Shown: positions 8,965 through 17,997 of the stretch, piece after piece
Layout of the letters: every line of letters begins with the position of its first letter
Position numbering within the stretch: the stretch's first letter is position 1
DNA from: Neolewinella xylanilytica
GTDB taxonomy: Bacteria > Bacteroidota > Bacteroidia > Chitinophagales > Saprospiraceae
Assembly (NCBI RefSeq): GCF_002934605.1
Contig: NZ_PTJC01000005.1
Coordinates: forward strand, 2,108,001-2,172,000
Length of the DNA: 64,000 bases
Direction: 5' to 3'
Translations under genes and position numbers: made by a program
The notes under the pieces: generated by a model
Told to the model about the DNA's origin: nothing
What the model saw: only the letters and a program-made list of their open reading frames with translations
The model's database searches: none

Positions 8965-8997
8965 TTGCCACGGAAAAGCTAACCGGGGCTATCTTGG
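8965..8997 (+). promoter_or_regulatory. Possible promoter of the FAH-RidA-PLP enzyme operon
   Basis: TTG at 8965-8967 is followed after 22 bases by TATCTTGG at 8990-8997, close to the Bacteroidota TAnnTTTG box. The box ends four bases before the ATG at 9002, which would imply an almost leaderless transcript. A weak call. Confidence 0.3.
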
Positions 8998-9001
8998 GGC
9001 C

Positions 9002-9865
9002 ATGAAATTAATCCGCTTCCAACCCTACGAATCTATTCCCAAGCCCGGGATCCAGCGACCCGACGGCACCCGCATCGATGTATCGGGTTTCTGCGCCGAC
9101 TATGACGAATTCTTTTTCGGAAGTGGCGGCCCCACCCGGTTGGCTGCCTGGTTGGAGGAGCACGGTGATCACTGCCCGGTTGTCGATCCCGCCACCCCGC
9201 TGGCTGCCCCCTGCGGCCGACCCTCCAAAATCGTATGCGTCGGAATGAATTACGCCGCCCACGCCGCGGAAACCGGAGCGGAGCCCCCCACGGAGCCCGT
9301 CATTTTCATGAAAGCTACTTCGGCGATCACCGGTCCCTACGACGATATCGTACTGCCGAAAGACAGCACCAAAACCGACTGGGAAGTCGAGCTGGCCGTC
9401 GTCATCGGTAAACGCGCCAGTTACGTGACCGAAGCCGAGGCCATGGACCACGTGGCCGGCTATGTACTCCATAACGACGTCAGCGAACGCGCCTTCCAGA
9501 TCGAGCGCGGTGGCCAGTGGGTCAAGGGCAAGAGCGCCGATACCTTCGCGCCGCTCGGACCGTTCATCGCTACCGCGGACGAAATCGAAGACCCCCACGA
9601 CCTCCGGCTCTGGCTAAAGGTGAACGATGAACTGGTACAGGACAGCACCACCCGGGATTTTATCTTCAACCTGCCGCAGTGCATCAGCTACATCAGCCGC
9701 TTCATGACCCTCCTCCCGGGGGATATCATCAGCACCGGAACCCCCAGCGGCGTTGGCCTGGGCATGAAGCCAAATCGCTACCTGAAGGCCGGCGATACGG
9801 TGGAACTGGGCATCGATGGATTGGGAACCAGCAAGCAACACGTAAAAGCCTACGGGCAGCAATAA
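9002..9865 (+). CDS. Fumarylacetoacetate hydrolase (FAH) family protein
   Basis: A 287-residue cytoplasmic enzyme. The FAH fold is shown by KIVCVGMNYAAHAAE near residue 75, the metal-binding EVELAVVIGK region near 125, HNDVSER near 158, and the C-terminal STGTPSGVGLGM loop. The family cleaves or hydrates C-C bonds of 2,4-diketo acids; this subtype (with an N-terminal extension and KGKSADTFAPLGPF) resembles 2,4-diketo-3-deoxy-L-fuconate hydrolases, but the substrate is not certain. The gene ends one base before the RidA start and clearly shares a transcript with it and the PLP enzyme, suggesting catabolism of an amino or keto acid. Confidence 0.88.
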   Translation: MKLIRFQPYESIPKPGIQRPDGTRIDVSGFCADYDEFFFGSGGPTRLAAWLEEHGDHCPVVDPATPLAAPCGRPSKIVCVGMNYAAHAAETGAEPPTEPVIFMKATSAITGPYDDIVLPKDSTKTDWEVELAVVIGKRASYVTEAEAMDHVAGYVLHNDVSERAFQIERGGQWVKGKSADTFAPLGPFIATADEIEDPHDLRLWLKVNDELVQDSTTRDFIFNLPQCISYISRFMTLLPGDIISTGTPSGVGLGMKPNRYLKAGDTVELGIDGLGTSKQHVKAYGQQ

Positions 9866-9866
9866 C

Positions 9867-10253
9867 ATGGAGAAAACACGCATCACCCACCCCAGGAGGA
9901 AGGAGGATTTTGTTACCGGCGCTTACTCGGACGGCGTCATCGTCGGAAACATGCTGTTCGTCAGCGGCCAGACCCCGGTCGATTTCGCCACTTCCTCGGT
10001 CGTGCTCGGCACCATCGAGGAGGAAACCCGCCGGGTGCTGAACAACATCAAGGACATCCTCGAAGCGGGCGGCGCATCCCTCGACAACGTAGTGAAGTGT
10101 ACCGTACACCTGGCCGATAGCGACGATTTCGACCGCTTCAACGCCGAGTACGCTACCTTTTTCGGCGGCGTGCGGCCCGCGCGAACCACGGTAGCTTCAG
10201 GCCTGAAGCACGGCATCAAGGTCGAGATCGACGTCATTGCTATCCTGGATTAG
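9867..10253 (+). CDS. RidA/YjgF/YER057c family enamine/imine deaminase
   Basis: A 128-residue protein of the standard RidA length. Family hallmarks are VTGAYSDGVIVGNMLFVSGQ near the N-terminus, VVKCTVHLAD in the middle, and the C-terminal RTTVASGLKHGIKVEIDVIA. RidA proteins hydrolyse reactive 2-aminoacrylate and related imines released by PLP enzymes. The position between an FAH hydrolase (one-base gap upstream) and a D-serine-dehydratase-like PLP enzyme (one-base gap downstream) fits that role directly. The arginine that binds the substrate carboxylate in the family is likely the R of RPARTTVASG. Cytoplasmic; no signal peptide. Confidence 0.93.
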   Translation: MEKTRITHPRRKEDFVTGAYSDGVIVGNMLFVSGQTPVDFATSSVVLGTIEEETRRVLNNIKDILEAGGASLDNVVKCTVHLADSDDFDRFNAEYATFFGGVRPARTTVASGLKHGIKVEIDVIAILD

Positions 10254-10254
10254 A

Positions 10255-11370
10255 ATGAACTGGCAACCTGATCAACGCTACCGCGTCGACGGTCTCGACC
10301 GCATCGACTCACCGGCCCTGCTTGTGTTTCCCGAGGTGATTGAAAGCAATATCGATCGTGCCCTCGCCCTGACGGCGACCGACAACGGGCACTGCCTGCA
10401 ACCCCACATCAAGACCGTCAAGAACCCCGATATCGCCCGCATGGCCATCGCCCGCGGCATCACCCGCTTCAAATGCAGCACCGTAAGCGAAGGGGAGTTG
10501 CTCGGATCGGTCGGGGCGGGAAAAGTATTGCTGAGTTACCAGCTTTCCGCGGTAAAGGCCCGGCGGTGGCAGGCGCTGCGGGCACTGTATCCGGACACCG
10601 AATTTGCCGCCCTGATCGATAATGCGGATAGCGCGCGGGTGGCCTCGGAACTGTTCGCCGAGAACCCCTTGCCGGTATATATCGATATCAATCCGGGCAT
10701 GGACCGCACGGGGATTCCGCCGGAAAAGGCACCGGAATTGATCGATCGTATCCTGGAGCTGCCTGGGCTGGTGTTGCGCGGCTTCCACCTTTACGACGGC
10801 CACATTCGGGACGCCGAAGAAGCGGGACGTAAACGGCAGGCCGAAGCGGCGCTGGCGGAAGTAGCAGCATTGCGCCGGAGCGCGGGAGAAAAGACGGCCG
10901 AAAGACTGGAGATCGTCGTCGCCGGATCGCCTAACTTTCCCTTCTACGTCGGCTACCCGGACGTATGGGTCAGCCCCGGCACTTTCTTTTTGTGGGATGC
11001 CGGTTATGGTGTCTCCTTTTCCAATTGGGGGTTTGAGCCCGCTGCCCTGGTCCTAACCCGGGTGCTATCGGTCATCGACGACGAAAAGCTGTGCTTCGAC
11101 ATGGGATCCAAAGCCGTATCGCCGGACAAGGAACAGCCACGCATGGCATTTCCGGGTTTGCCGGACGCCGAGGTTGTCGGACAGTGGGAGGAGCACCTGG
11201 TGGTCCGCGTGCCCAATACCGCGGGAATCGCCGTAGGGGATCCCTATCTGGCTATCCCCGCCCACGTTTGTACTACGGTCAATCTTTACCAGGAATTGCT
11301 ACCAGTGGTTGAGGGGCGTGTGAGTGGCAGCTGGCCGGTGGTGGCCCGGGACCGGCGGATTACGGTATGA
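10255..11370 (+). CDS. D-threonine aldolase/D-serine dehydratase-like PLP enzyme
   Basis: A 371-residue alanine-racemase-fold (type III) PLP enzyme. Start at the ATG at 10255, one base after the RidA stop; an earlier in-frame codon lies inside ridA. The PLP lysine is probably K53 in PHIKTVK. The metal motif near the C-terminus is H337-x-C339 in AIPAHVCTT. From family knowledge, an H-x-C pair is typical of the eukaryotic-type zinc D-serine dehydratases, while D-threonine aldolases use H-x-D, so dehydratase activity is favoured. That would release 2-aminoacrylate, the substrate of the neighbouring RidA. The assignment between the two activities is inference. Confidence 0.85.
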   Translation: MNWQPDQRYRVDGLDRIDSPALLVFPEVIESNIDRALALTATDNGHCLQPHIKTVKNPDIARMAIARGITRFKCSTVSEGELLGSVGAGKVLLSYQLSAVKARRWQALRALYPDTEFAALIDNADSARVASELFAENPLPVYIDINPGMDRTGIPPEKAPELIDRILELPGLVLRGFHLYDGHIRDAEEAGRKRQAEAALAEVAALRRSAGEKTAERLEIVVAGSPNFPFYVGYPDVWVSPGTFFLWDAGYGVSFSNWGFEPAALVLTRVLSVIDDEKLCFDMGSKAVSPDKEQPRMAFPGLPDAEVVGQWEEHLVVRVPNTAGIAVGDPYLAIPAHVCTTVNLYQELLPVVEGRVSGSWPVVARDRRITV

Positions 11371-11881
11371 TGAGGGTTTGCGCGTAGTGATTAGCGATAA
11401 CCAACTAGCGCATTTTGCTTTGGCTGCCGCATGGCACTGATCGCCTGCGGTTCGTGGTCAAACCCGGCATTTACGGATTCGCATCGCGGCTACCCCCTGT
11501 CGGTTTGGGTACGTTTGGCCACGCATGTTTCACTAAAGCCGGCCCAAACTTCCCTTGCCGCCAAAATCCGGGTACGCAAACGAACGGGTTAAAAACGGAC
11601 CGGGTTAATCAGCAAATCGGGAGTAGGAGAGAAAGCACGCAGCGCATTCGACCGTTCGTGAAATCCACTATCGCGCGGGGAAAAATCCGTGGCTAATCCG
11701 TATTAAAAACCCGAGCCGCAGGCGAGCGAATCCCTTCGTGCCCATGTGGCATACGGAGGCCGCAAAGCGAATAATAGTCCAGCCTACCCCGGGTAAAAGC
11801 AGGAGCCAAATCCTGCCCATACCGGCGAAGCCAGAAAATACCCCGACCTTTTCCCGGACCGAATCCGCAAGAATTCCCTCC
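11371..11881. other. Non-coding gap of about 510 bp
   Basis: No convincing gene is seen. Frames of 80-100 codons exist on both strands but lack protein-like composition. An exact -7 box (TACGTTTG) occurs at 11510-11517 on the plus strand, 365 bases before the dipeptidase ATG; whether it is used is unknown. The composition is less GC-rich around 11580-11700. Confidence 0.5.
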
Positions 11882-12985
11882 ATGCCATCCCCCTTCATCG
11901 TAGACGCCCACCTCGACCTGGCCACGAACGCCATGGCCTACAACCGCGACCTCACCTTGTCGGTAGCGGCAATTCGTAAAAGAGAAAGGGCGGCCGGGCT
12001 GACGGATCACCCCGACCGGGGGCGTGGTACCGTATCGCTACCGGCGCTCCGGAAGGGTGGGGTAGGGCTGGTCTTCGCCACCCTGATCGCCCGGGTAGAC
12101 CAGCCGGGGAAGGCACCGGCTTCCGTCCGCCTGCCTGGCTGGCATTCCCCCGCCCAGGCGTGGGCTGATGCCCAGCGGCAGCTGTGCTGGTACCGGGAGA
12201 TGGAGCGTGCGGGGGAAATGCGCGCGATCACCGATGCGGGTACGCTCGAGGAACACCTGACCGAATGGGCCGACCCCTCATCGGATGCCGGAAAAGCCGT
12301 AGGGTACCTTCTTGCCCTGGAAGGAGCGGACTCGATCGTGACCCTCGATCACCTGCACCACTTTTACGGACAGGGACTACGCTCCATCGGCCCCGCTCAC
12401 TTCGGCCCGGGACGTTACGCACCGGGGACGGGCAGCGACGGGGGCGGGCTGACCCCGGCCGGCCGCGATCTGCTGCGGGAGATGGATCGCCTGGGCATGA
12501 TCCTGGACCTGACCCACCTCACCGATCGTGGCTTTTACGAGGCCCTCGACATTTTTCACGGGACGATCATCGCCAGCCACCAGAATTGTCGGACGCTCGT
12601 ACCGGGCGAGCGGCAGTTCAGCGACGACCAAATCCGGATGATCATAGAACGGGACGGGGTAATCGGCGGCGCTCTGGATGCCTGGATGCTCTACCCCGGT
12701 TATGTGCGGGGCCGCGACGACCCCCAAACCCTTGACATCCGGCTGGAACGCATTATCGACCACTACGACCACATTTGCCAGCTGGCCGGTGACGCGGATC
12801 ACATTGGCATAGGCAGCGACCTGGACGGACTATTCGGTACGGAGCAATCGCCGGCCGACCTGGATTCCATCGCGGATTTATCTAAGCTGGCGGGCATACT
12901 GGAGCGGCGGGGGTATGTACCGACGGACCAGGAAAAGATTTTTTCCGGGAACTGGCTACGGATCTTGCGCCACGTAATGCGTTGA
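11882..12985 (+). CDS. Membrane (renal-type) dipeptidase, peptidase family M19
   Basis: A 367-residue zinc hydrolase. The start at 11882 puts the H-x-D metal motif (VDAHLDLA) at residue 8, as in bacterial cytoplasmic members; 48 upstream in-frame residues are not family-like and were excluded. Other hallmarks are LALEGADSI (bridging Glu), DLTHLTD, ASHQNCRTL and GIGSDLDGL. M19 enzymes cleave dipeptides and tolerate a D-residue at the C-terminal side. The preceding cluster contains RidA and a D-amino-acid-type PLP enzyme, so this enzyme could supply D-amino acids from D-containing peptides; the 500-base gap means it need not be in the same operon. Confidence 0.9.
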   Translation: MPSPFIVDAHLDLATNAMAYNRDLTLSVAAIRKRERAAGLTDHPDRGRGTVSLPALRKGGVGLVFATLIARVDQPGKAPASVRLPGWHSPAQAWADAQRQLCWYREMERAGEMRAITDAGTLEEHLTEWADPSSDAGKAVGYLLALEGADSIVTLDHLHHFYGQGLRSIGPAHFGPGRYAPGTGSDGGGLTPAGRDLLREMDRLGMILDLTHLTDRGFYEALDIFHGTIIASHQNCRTLVPGERQFSDDQIRMIIERDGVIGGALDAWMLYPGYVRGRDDPQTLDIRLERIIDHYDHICQLAGDADHIGIGSDLDGLFGTEQSPADLDSIADLSKLAGILERRGYVPTDQEKIFSGNWLRILRHVMR

Positions 12986-12990
12986 CGCCT

Positions 12991-13016
12991 TCGTCGGACG
13001 AGAACTCGTCCGACGA
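12991..13016 (+). terminator. Hairpin after the dipeptidase gene
   Basis: Six bases after the dipeptidase stop there is a perfect 12-bp inverted repeat (TCGTCGGACGAG, two-base loop AA, CTCGTCCGACGA). It is not followed by a T run, so it is not a standard intrinsic terminator, but its position suggests transcript-end formation or 3' protection. The right arm TCGTCCGAC is repeated directly at 13021-13029. Confidence 0.5.
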
Positions 13017-13097
13017 CTAGTCGTCCGACCAACCAGCAACCGACGCTTCCCCCCCCTTCTGACGGTCATTTGCCGTTCGAAATCCTACCTTCCCGCC

Positions 13098-13817
13098 ATG
13101 AAGATTCCCATCCTCTTCGAAGACGACCACCTGATCGTCGTAGACAAACCCGCCGAAGTCCTCACGGTACCCGACCGCCACGACCCCGAGGCGCCGAACC
13201 TCAAGCAGTTACTTTCCGACCGCTACGGAACTATCATCCCCGTCCACCGACTCGATAAGCCAACCAGTGGCGTGCTGGTCTTCGCCCGCACGCCGGAGGC
13301 CCACCGGGGCCTGAGTATGCAATTTGAGGCCCGGGAAGTAGAAAAAGTATACCTGGCCCTCGTCGACGGGGTGCCCGATCCGGAAGAGGGTGAAATTGAC
13401 GAGCCGATTGCCCCGCATCCGTCGAAGGTCGGCCGGATGCTGGTCACCAACCGCGGGGGGAAATTCGCGCGGACGGATTACAAGGTAATGGAAGCCCTGG
13501 GTAAGTTCAGTCTCTTGGGGGTGCAGATCTTTACCGGACGAACCCACCAGATCCGCGTTCACCTGGCCTATCTCGGCCACCCGCTCATCGTCGATCCGTT
13601 CTACGGTAAGCGGACGGAATTTCTCTTGTCCGAAATCAAGGGCAAGCGCTACAATAAGGGCAAGCACGAAGAGGAGCGGCCGCTGCTGTCCCGCGTTCCC
13701 TTACATGCCGCTCGCCTTGGGTTTACCCACCCCATGACGGAGGAATGGAAGGATTTTGAGGTCGAGCTACCGAAGGATATGCGGGCCATGGTGAAGCAAT
13801 TGGGAAAATTGGGCTAA
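13098..13817 (+). CDS. RluA-family pseudouridine synthase
   Basis: A 239-residue enzyme that isomerises uridine to pseudouridine in rRNA or tRNA. The catalytic aspartate is D53 in HRLDKPTSGVLVFAR, the diagnostic RluA motif; a GRTHQIRVHLAYLGHP motif follows near residue 150. There is no N-terminal S4 RNA-binding domain, so it matches the short RluA/TruC-like subgroup. The target position in RNA cannot be deduced. It is transcribed alone in the same direction as its neighbours, with the TonB receptor gene starting 72 bases further on. Confidence 0.92.
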   Translation: MKIPILFEDDHLIVVDKPAEVLTVPDRHDPEAPNLKQLLSDRYGTIIPVHRLDKPTSGVLVFARTPEAHRGLSMQFEAREVEKVYLALVDGVPDPEEGEIDEPIAPHPSKVGRMLVTNRGGKFARTDYKVMEALGKFSLLGVQIFTGRTHQIRVHLAYLGHPLIVDPFYGKRTEFLLSEIKGKRYNKGKHEEERPLLSRVPLHAARLGFTHPMTEEWKDFEVELPKDMRAMVKQLGKLG

Positions 13818-13889
13818 GGTTTAACTTGTGGAAAGGTATGGCAAACGCGTCCCCGCCCTACCTTTAGCAGGCCACCTAATACACCCGCC

Positions 13890-16268
13890 TTGTTCCTGCG
13901 ATCCCTGCTGTTCCTGCCAGTGTACCTGCTAGCGCTTTCCCTGACCGCCCAAACCACCGTCAGCGGCTACCTCACCGACGGGGCCAACGGTGAGGCCCTC
14001 CTGGCCGCCAACGTTATCGAACTGGGAACCGGCCAGGGCGCCGTAGCCAACGAATACGGCTTCTACAGCCTCACGCTCGGTCGCCGCGATACGCTGCGGT
14101 TGCGATTCAGCTACATCGGCTATGGCTCCCGCGATACGACCATCCTGAATCCGCCGCCCACCCTCGCGATCAACCAAAAATTACAAACCGGCTCGGAACT
14201 GGAAACCGTCGTCATTACCTCCGATCACGGCGAACGCATCGAACAGCGGACGCAGATGAGTACGGTAGAGATACCCGTGGCGGAGATTAAACGGGTCCCC
14301 GCCCTGCTCGGGGAAGTCGACGTGCTGAAAACCCTGCAACTTTTGCCCGGCGTACAGAGCGGGGGCGAGGGGGCAAGCGGCCTTTACGTCCGCGGCGGCA
14401 GTCCGGACCAGAACCTGGTGCTCCTCGACGGCGTACCGATCTACAACGTTTCCCACCTGCTGGGCGTTTTTTCGATCTTCAACGCCGACGCGCTCCGCAA
14501 CGTGACGCTCACTAAGGGAGGCTTTCCGGCCCGCTACGGCGGGCGGTTGTCGAGCGTACTCAGCATCAACATGAAGGAGGGCAACCTGAACGAATGGGAG
14601 GGTGAAGGCTCGGTCGGGCTCATTTCTTCCAAACTCACGCTCAATGGCCCCATCAAAAAAGGCCGTACCAGTCTGCTGGTTTCCGGCCGCCGCACCTATG
14701 CCGACCTGATCGCCGGTCCGTTGCTGAAACGAACGGCCGGACCGGGGACCGAAACCGATCTGGGGCTCTATTTCTACGATCTTAATGCCAAGCTACAGCA
14801 CAAAATCAGCGATCGTCACCGGGTTTTCCTGAGTTTCTACAACGGAAGCGACGTCTTCCGGACCGAGATCAGCGAAGGGCCCGAAACCTACGGCGGCGGA
14901 ACCGACTGGGGGAACCTGATCTCCGCCGCGCGGTGGAACTGGCAGGTCGGGCCCAGGCTGTTCGTAAACACCACGGCCACCTTTAGTCGGTACCGGATCA
15001 CCGTGAATAGCCTGAGCATCGAGGAGGAGGGGGAGTTTCGGGCGCGCTACCTAAGCGGGATTACCGACCTCGGGGGGAAGGTGGATATCGACTATATCCC
15101 CAATCCCGACCATTATCTCCGCTTCGGTGGTGGGTACACCAACCATGCGTACCGCCCGGGCGCCGTTTCGCTACTGAGCCGGTCGGAGGATGCCGTCAAC
15201 CTGGATACCCTGATCGGCAGTACGGCCACCCACGCCAACGAACTCTACGCCTACGCGGAAGACGACATCACCCTCGGTGCCCTGAAGGTGAACGCCGGCC
15301 TGCATCTGTCCGGCTTTGCCGTGCGGGGCAAGTTCTATTCCAGCCTGCAGCCGCGGCTCGGCGTACGGTACCTGTTGCGCAACGACCTGTCACTGAAGGC
15401 CAGCTACAGCCGAATGCAGCAGTACATCAATCTGCTGGCCAGTGAATCGCTGAGCCTACCGACCGATCTCTGGGTGCCCAGTACCGAGCAGGTTCGCCCG
15501 CAGCAATCCTGGCAGGTTGCGGTCGGCGCGGCCAAAACTTACCGCTCCGCCTACGAGGTAAGCGTGGAAGCCTTCTATAAGAACATGGACAACGTGCTCT
15601 CCTTCCGCGAAGGGGCCAGTTTCCTCCTCGGCCTGGAATCCGACTGGCAGACGAAGGTGACCCAGGGGCAGGGAGAAGCTTACGGGGCGGAATTCTTCAT
15701 TCAGAAGAAGGAAGGCAGGTTTACTGGCTGGGTAGGCTACACCCTCTCCTGGAATACCCGCCAGTTTGACGAAATCAACGGCGGACGGGCATTCCCTTTC
15801 CGCTACGATCGCCGCCACGACCTGAGCCTGGTAGGAAACTACGACCTAAGCGAGCGCGTCGGGCTTTCGGGCGCCTTCGTTTACGGCACGGGTAATGCCG
15901 TGACGCTGCCGGTGTATACATACGCGGTAGTCAATCCCCAGGCGGGATCACATTGGAACGATAACTTGTTTTTGGATCGCATCGAGACCAGCACGGAAAA
16001 GAACAGCTTTCGCATGTCGAACTACCATCGCCTTGATCTGAGCATAAGCTTCCGCAAGCAAAAGAAGTGGGGGGAACGCAGTTGGGTCATCAGCCTCTAC
16101 AACGCTTACTGGCACCGCAACCCCTACTTCATGGAGGTCGGCCCGGAGTGGGTGTGTACCGACCACGGTAACGGCAGCACGAGTTGCGGGTACGGCGACC
16201 GGCTGGTGGTGTCCGAGGTCAGTATCCTGCCCCTTATCCCTTCGGTGGCCTACAACTTTAAATTCTGA
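13890..16268 (+). CDS. TonB-dependent receptor with carboxypeptidase-like N-terminal domain
   Basis: A 792-residue outer-membrane receptor. The start is a TTG at 13890; it gives a clean signal peptide (SLLFLPVYLLALSLTAQ) and no ATG is placed better. Residues about 20-100 form a CarboxypepD_reg-like domain (TVSGYLTDGANGEALLAANV). The plug domain follows (VDVLKTLQLLPGVQSGGEGASG, here given as separate motifs VDVLKTL and GLYVRGGSPDQN), then the barrel ending in VAYNFKF. It imports an unknown ligand using TonB energy. The DUF4249 lipoprotein gene starts three bases after its stop, a pairing seen throughout Bacteroidota. A -7-like TACCTTTA lies at 13859-13866. Confidence 0.92.
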   Translation: MFLRSLLFLPVYLLALSLTAQTTVSGYLTDGANGEALLAANVIELGTGQGAVANEYGFYSLTLGRRDTLRLRFSYIGYGSRDTTILNPPPTLAINQKLQTGSELETVVITSDHGERIEQRTQMSTVEIPVAEIKRVPALLGEVDVLKTLQLLPGVQSGGEGASGLYVRGGSPDQNLVLLDGVPIYNVSHLLGVFSIFNADALRNVTLTKGGFPARYGGRLSSVLSINMKEGNLNEWEGEGSVGLISSKLTLNGPIKKGRTSLLVSGRRTYADLIAGPLLKRTAGPGTETDLGLYFYDLNAKLQHKISDRHRVFLSFYNGSDVFRTEISEGPETYGGGTDWGNLISAARWNWQVGPRLFVNTTATFSRYRITVNSLSIEEEGEFRARYLSGITDLGGKVDIDYIPNPDHYLRFGGGYTNHAYRPGAVSLLSRSEDAVNLDTLIGSTATHANELYAYAEDDITLGALKVNAGLHLSGFAVRGKFYSSLQPRLGVRYLLRNDLSLKASYSRMQQYINLLASESLSLPTDLWVPSTEQVRPQQSWQVAVGAAKTYRSAYEVSVEAFYKNMDNVLSFREGASFLLGLESDWQTKVTQGQGEAYGAEFFIQKKEGRFTGWVGYTLSWNTRQFDEINGGRAFPFRYDRRHDLSLVGNYDLSERVGLSGAFVYGTGNAVTLPVYTYAVVNPQAGSHWNDNLFLDRIETSTEKNSFRMSNYHRLDLSISFRKQKKWGERSWVISLYNAYWHRNPYFMEVGPEWVCTDHGNGSTSCGYGDRLVVSEVSILPLIPSVAYNFKF

Positions 16269-16271
16269 ACC

Positions 16272-17207
16272 ATGAGAGGCGTGATCCCGATACTTGCCGT
16301 CACCGTGCTGCTCACTTCGGCCTGCGGGGAGGATCCCTTCCGGCAAGTGGTGGATATCGACCTGCCGGACCACGATCCCGCCCCGGCGGTGGTCCTAGAA
16401 CTGGTGGCCGGCGATACGGTCGCCCGACATTTCGTAGCCCGTAGCTACGGCACCCAGGATGACCGACTAGAGGAAGACCTGGCCTATGACATCGTGCTTT
16501 ATCGCGACGGCGCGGAAATACTGCGTCACAGCGGTAGTACGGATGACTTCAATAATTATGATTCCACGCGGGCAAATCTTACCCTGGGTACTCCACTCGA
16601 CAGCGTGCCCGCCCGGTACCGCTTGGAAGTGAACGTCGCCGGCCTGGGCTCCGCCTCCGCCGAAGAAATTATGCCGCAGCAACCGGTAGCTCGCGTTGTG
16701 CGCTTCGAACGCGATGGCGCCCTATCGTCCGATGGGGAACGGGTGGATGCCCTCCGCCTTGCAATTTCGGACCCGCCGGGGGTAGCCAATTACTATGCCG
16801 TACAGTTGGGCTACCGAGGCATCGGGGCAACTTCCTGCAGCTATATTGACGGAACCGTTACCTGCGATTCCACCTATGCCGACTTTTCCCTCTTTGCCGA
16901 AACGCCGAATCCGTTGGTGCGGGACTTAGGATATACCTACCGGATGGGACTCAGCGATGCCTCATTCGACGGCCAGGATTACCAACTGGACGTACAGTTT
17001 TCATCCGCGGAGGTAGGCGAGAATGCGTCGCTATTCGTCGAAGTATTCGGTCTGACCGAAGCTGCCTTTCGCTACCTGGTCTCTAAGGAAGCTTTCGATG
17101 AAGCGCGCGGCAATCCCTTCGCCGAACCCGTGACGGTGAGTAATAACATCGACGGCGGATATGGCTATTTTATCGTTGCCAACCGGCGACGGTTGCCGCT
17201 GGAGTGA
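16272..17207 (+). CDS. DUF4249 domain lipoprotein
   Basis: A 311-residue protein with a lipoprotein-type signal (VLLTSAC, Cys near residue 18). The body is the DUF4249 beta-rich domain: an N-terminal VVDIDLPDHDP segment, EEIMPQQPVARV in the middle, and a C-terminal VSNNIDGGYGYFIVANRRR. The family regularly lies directly after a TonB-dependent receptor, as here (three bases apart), and probably acts as a surface partner for it, although the substrate is unknown. Likely anchored in the outer membrane. Confidence 0.88.
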   Translation: MRGVIPILAVTVLLTSACGEDPFRQVVDIDLPDHDPAPAVVLELVAGDTVARHFVARSYGTQDDRLEEDLAYDIVLYRDGAEILRHSGSTDDFNNYDSTRANLTLGTPLDSVPARYRLEVNVAGLGSASAEEIMPQQPVARVVRFERDGALSSDGERVDALRLAISDPPGVANYYAVQLGYRGIGATSCSYIDGTVTCDSTYADFSLFAETPNPLVRDLGYTYRMGLSDASFDGQDYQLDVQFSSAEVGENASLFVEVFGLTEAAFRYLVSKEAFDEARGNPFAEPVTVSNNIDGGYGYFIVANRRRLPLE

Positions 17208-17288
17208 CCTGAGCATCCTAACCTTCTACGAAGTAACCATTGAATTTACGGATAGGAGGAGTGGGTACCCCCACACGCCCCCGCCCCC

Positions 17289-17594
17289 TCGACGGACCGG
17301 CTCTACTGCATAGGCCTCGTCTTCAGTACTCTCGGGGTTGGCGACTTCGTACCCGGAAACGACGGGAGCCGCAACTTCACGGTCGGCTATTCGGTGCTGG
17401 GCTTCGCGGTGCTGACTACCGCCATCACCTACATCCTCTCCGTATTGTCCGCGGCTACCAATAAAACGAATCTGGCAACCTTCCTATCCAGCATGGGGGA
17501 GACGCCCCGGGCGCGCTACGACTACTGTACGCGGCAGGAATCCGCACGCGGTCGATACCACCCGCTGGCGGCAGTGGCGGTACCTGCCGATTGA
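17289..17594 (+). pseudogene. Remnant of an ion-channel protein (pore and following helix only)
   Basis: In frame from 17289 to the TGA at 17592-17594 the sequence reads a pore-loop signature (GLVFSTLGVGDFVPG; compare the potassium-channel TLGYGD) followed by a hydrophobic helix (GFAVLTTAITYILSVLSA) and TNLATFLSSMG, as in two-helix ion-channel proteins of Bacteroidota. The first transmembrane helix and a proper start are missing, and the frame runs into unrelated sequence and stops. It is therefore a 5'- and 3'-truncated fragment. The selectivity-filter Tyr is Val here. Confidence 0.65.
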
Positions 17595-17997
17595 TAGTGC
17601 GGGGCGTACCCTGCTACGGGATCTTGTGGGTGAGCACGGCTTTCCTACCCGTGAACAGGTCGGTAAGGACGGTATGGAAGCCGTTTTTATGATCCTACAA
17701 CACGCAGATGGAAACCCGGGCTGACTGTCCGACCGGCTTCCGGAGATACAAGCGGCCTTCGAGCGCGGCGATCTGGCCGGACAGCATGTCCCTTTGCTTA
17801 CCGATCGGGTGGCCGTGAACGCGGACGAACCGCAAGTCTACGGGACCCAGGTCGCGGAGATCGATCCCGTCAGGAAGGTATTCCGGCTGCATCCGGTGCG
17901 GGATAGTGCCGATCTGGATCGCCGTCGCATGGAATTGCACATGATGCCGATTGCACGCTATAGGAGGCTCATGGAATCGATACCGTCCTCCAATTGA
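17563..17997 (+). pseudogene. Remnant of a DUF6624 protein with an in-frame stop
   Basis: In another frame from about 17563 (RWRQWRYLPIDSAG) to the TGA at 17995-17997 the sequence follows the DUF6624 pattern: LLRDLVGEHGFPTREQVG, FMILQHAD, LPEIQAAFERGDL, DRVAVN, QVYGTQ and a C-terminal RRR...LHMMPIARY region. It is interrupted by an in-frame TGA at 17722-17724 just after QHADGNPG, and no start codon or N-terminal half is present. It overlaps the tail of the ion-channel fragment in a different frame, so the two seem joined by a deletion. Family identity is recalled by motif, not searched. Confidence 0.7.

Noticed and set aside
11415-11696. 93-codon frame in the gap before the dipeptidase
   Set aside because: No family, no good start context, and no protein-like pattern; treated as non-coding.
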